Made by a program: the position numbers and the translations under genes
Shown: one piece after another, positions 4,822 to 6,080 of the stretch
Numbering within the stretch: the first letter of the stretch is position 1
Layout: each line of letters begins with the position of its first letter
DNA from: DASVEG01 sp036380695
Lineage (GTDB): Bacteria; Actinomycetota; Acidimicrobiia; Acidimicrobiales; CADCTF01
Length of the DNA: 6,080 bases
Assembly (NCBI GenBank): GCA_036380695.1
Contig: DASVEG010000400.1
Location: 1-6,080 of the forward strand
Direction: 5' to 3'
The notes under the pieces: model-generated
Told to the model about the DNA's origin: nothing
The model's database searches: none
What the model saw: the letters and a program-made list of their open reading frames with translations, nothing else

Positions 4822-6080
4822 CGAGTCGTTTGCGGACGTGGTCGACGAGCGTGTCCCGCTCGAGGGACTCCGGCTCGCCCTTGTCCTGGAGCGTGCGGAG
4901 CTGGATGCGCTCGCTGTCGATGGTGATCGCGAAACGCGCACCGGACCGTAGCGCCTGCTTCATCTGCGCCTTGAACGAGCGGTCGTCGAAGGCGCGGTCG
5001 GCGGCGACGCCCGCGGCGCGGAGCTGCGCGGTGACGTCGCGCGCCGCTTCGCCGCCCGTCGTGTCGAGGACGAAGACGTCGAGCGCGGGCGCGACGTCGG
5101 CCGTCTGCAGCACGCCTTCCGCGTCGCACGCGAGGAGGATGCGCTCGATGCCGAGGCCGAAGCCGATGCCAGGCGTGGGAGGGCCGCCGAGCGACTCGAC
5201 GAGGCCGTCGTACCGCCCGCCACCGCCCGCGCCGTTCTGCGCGGTGTCCAGCGCTTCGGCCATGAACTCGAACGTGGTGCGCGTGTAGTAGTCGAGGCCG
5301 CGCACGAGTGACGGGTCGACGGCGTACGCCACGCCGACGGCGTCGAGCCCGCGGCGGACGCGATCGAAGTGGGCCTGGCACTCGCCGCACAGGCGGTCGA
5401 CCATGCGCGGGGCTTCCGCCGTAGCGGTCACGCACGGGTCGCGCTTGCAGTCGAGGACGCGCAGCGGGTTGAGCTCGATCCGGTCGCGGTGTTCCTCGCA
5501 CAGTTGATCGCGCCGCGCGGTGAGGAAGGCGAGCAGCTCGTCGCGATACGCGGGTCGGCATGCCCCGTCGCCGAGCGACGTGAGGCGGAGCGTCACCCGC
5601 TGCAAGCCGAGGGCGCGATACAGCCCCGCGGCGAGGGCGATCACCTCGACGTCGAGGTCGGGGTCGTCGGTGCCGAGCACCTCGAGGCCGACCTCGTGGT
5701 GCTGGCGGTAGCGCCCGGCCTGGGCCCGCTCGTACCGGAACTTCGGCGTCAGGTACCAGACCTTCCAGGGCGACGTCGGGCGCTGCTGGCCGCCGCCGGT
5801 GAACGCCTGCGACGGCTCGACGTACGACCGCGCGACGCCCGCTGTCCCCTCGGGCCGCAACGTGATGTGGCGCCCGCCCTTGTCCTCGAAGTCGTACATC
5901 TCCTTGCGCACGACGTCGGTCGACTGGCCGACGCGCCGGAAGACCTCGACCTCCTCGATCAACGGGTTGATGACCAGGCCGTAGCCCGCCCTCGTGACGT
6001 GCTCCCGGAAGGTGGCCACGACCGCCTCGTAGCGCGCCGAATCCGGCGGCAGGACGTCGAACGTCCCCGGCAGCGCCTGG
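4817..6080 (-). CDS. hisS: Histidyl-tRNA synthetase (partial, N-terminus beyond the right edge)
   Basis: Class II synthetase that activates histidine with ATP and charges tRNA-His in the cytoplasm. The frame stays open to the window edge and its first visible residues, LPGTFDVLPPDSARYEAV, match the usual HisRS N-terminus, so the GTG at 6019 is internal and the real start lies outside; 420 residues are seen. Motif 2 is FRYERAQAGRYRQHHEVGLE (about 5690-5745). The family-specific histidine motifs are LVRGLDYYTRTTFEF (near 5270-5310) and GGGGRYDG (near 5205-5225). Motif 3 is GIGFGLGIERIL (near 5140-5170). The last ~90 residues fit the anticodon-binding domain. Two oddities: a four-cysteine cluster in the insertion region (5378-5449), and Glu where E. 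coli HisRS has Gln127 (5693-5695). The stop TGA at 4817-4819 lies seven bases from aspS, implying one transcript. Identity is near certain; HisZ-type paralogues lack this full motif set. Confidence 0.97.
   Translation of the reverse strand, partial: QALPGTFDVLPPDSARYEAVVATFREHVTRAGYGLVINPLIEEVEVFRRVGQSTDVVRKEMYDFEDKGGRHITLRPEGTAGVARSYVEPSQAFTGGGQQRPTSPWKVWYLTPKFRYERAQAGRYRQHHEVGLEVLGTDDPDLDVEVIALAAGLYRALGLQRVTLRLTSLGDGACRPAYRDELLAFLTARRDQLCEEHRDRIELNPLRVLDCKRDPCVTATAEAPRMVDRLCGECQAHFDRVRRGLDAVGVAYAVDPSLVRGLDYYTRTTFEFMAEALDTAQNGAGGGGRYDGLVESLGGPPTPGIGFGLGIERILLACDAEGVLQTADVAPALDVFVLDTTGGEAARDVTAQLRAAGVAADRAFDDRSFKAQMKQALRSGARFAITIDSERIQLRTLQDKGEPESLERDTLVDHVRKRLG

Noticed and set aside
1726..4926. 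A plus-strand open frame of 1066 codons running antisense to rarA and aspS.
   Set aside because: The translation is a low-complexity mix of Arg, Val, Gly, Asp and Glu with no domain. It is the usual shadow of GC-rich codons on the opposite strand, where two well-identified enzymes are encoded.
4810..4941. A 44-residue N-terminal extension of aspS starting at 4941.
   Set aside because: It overlaps the conserved C-terminal part of hisS, is a Ser/Arg-rich shadow and lies upstream of a start with a good ribosome-binding site and the canonical AspRS N-terminus.

Overview
The window is a GC-rich stretch (about 70% by eye, not counted) of a bacterial chromosome in which every supportable gene is on the minus strand, so transcription runs from position 6080 towards 1. 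Strong G/C preference at third codon positions, frequent GTG starts, an aspartyl-tRNA synthetase with actinobacterial-looking features (RQFEFTQ in motif 2) and the gene set suggest a high-GC actinomycete-type organism. A deep lineage such as Acidimicrobiia is a guess from style and synteny, not a demonstration.

Layout in transcription order: (1) hisS, histidyl-tRNA synthetase, entering from beyond the right edge and lacking only its extreme N-terminus; (2) aspS, aspartyl-tRNA synthetase, seven bases after hisS with its ribosome-binding site overlapping the hisS stop; (3) a 75-base gap holding a perfect 16-bp inverted repeat, candidate terminator or processing hairpin; (4) rarA (mgsA), an AAA+ ATPase of the replication fork; (5) an 80-base gap with an unusually AT-rich 14-bp palindrome; (6) two small uncharacterised helical proteins whose genes overlap by ATGA; (7) a membrane-anchored GGDEF diguanylate cyclase with an intact active site and product-inhibition site; (8) a short left-edge tail with a weak hairpin. 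No gene-free stretch exceeds 100 bases. I found no tRNA, rRNA, CRISPR array, insertion sequence or origin.

The first three genes are housekeeping: two aminoacyl-tRNA synthetases and a replication-stress ATPase, often near each other in Gram-positive genomes. The aspS product carries His and Gly at the two anticodon-domain positions that mark non-discriminating AspRS. If that holds, it charges both tRNA-Asp and tRNA-Asn, and the cell needs the GatCAB amidotransferase. The last three genes look like a separate, lineage-specific unit, possibly with its own control at the AT-rich palindrome and ending in c-di-GMP signalling. A joint role for the two small proteins and the cyclase is only an inference from spacing and coupling. 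Nothing here is clearly a new biological system; the small gene pair with its palindrome and the hairpin after aspS are the parts least explained by known families.
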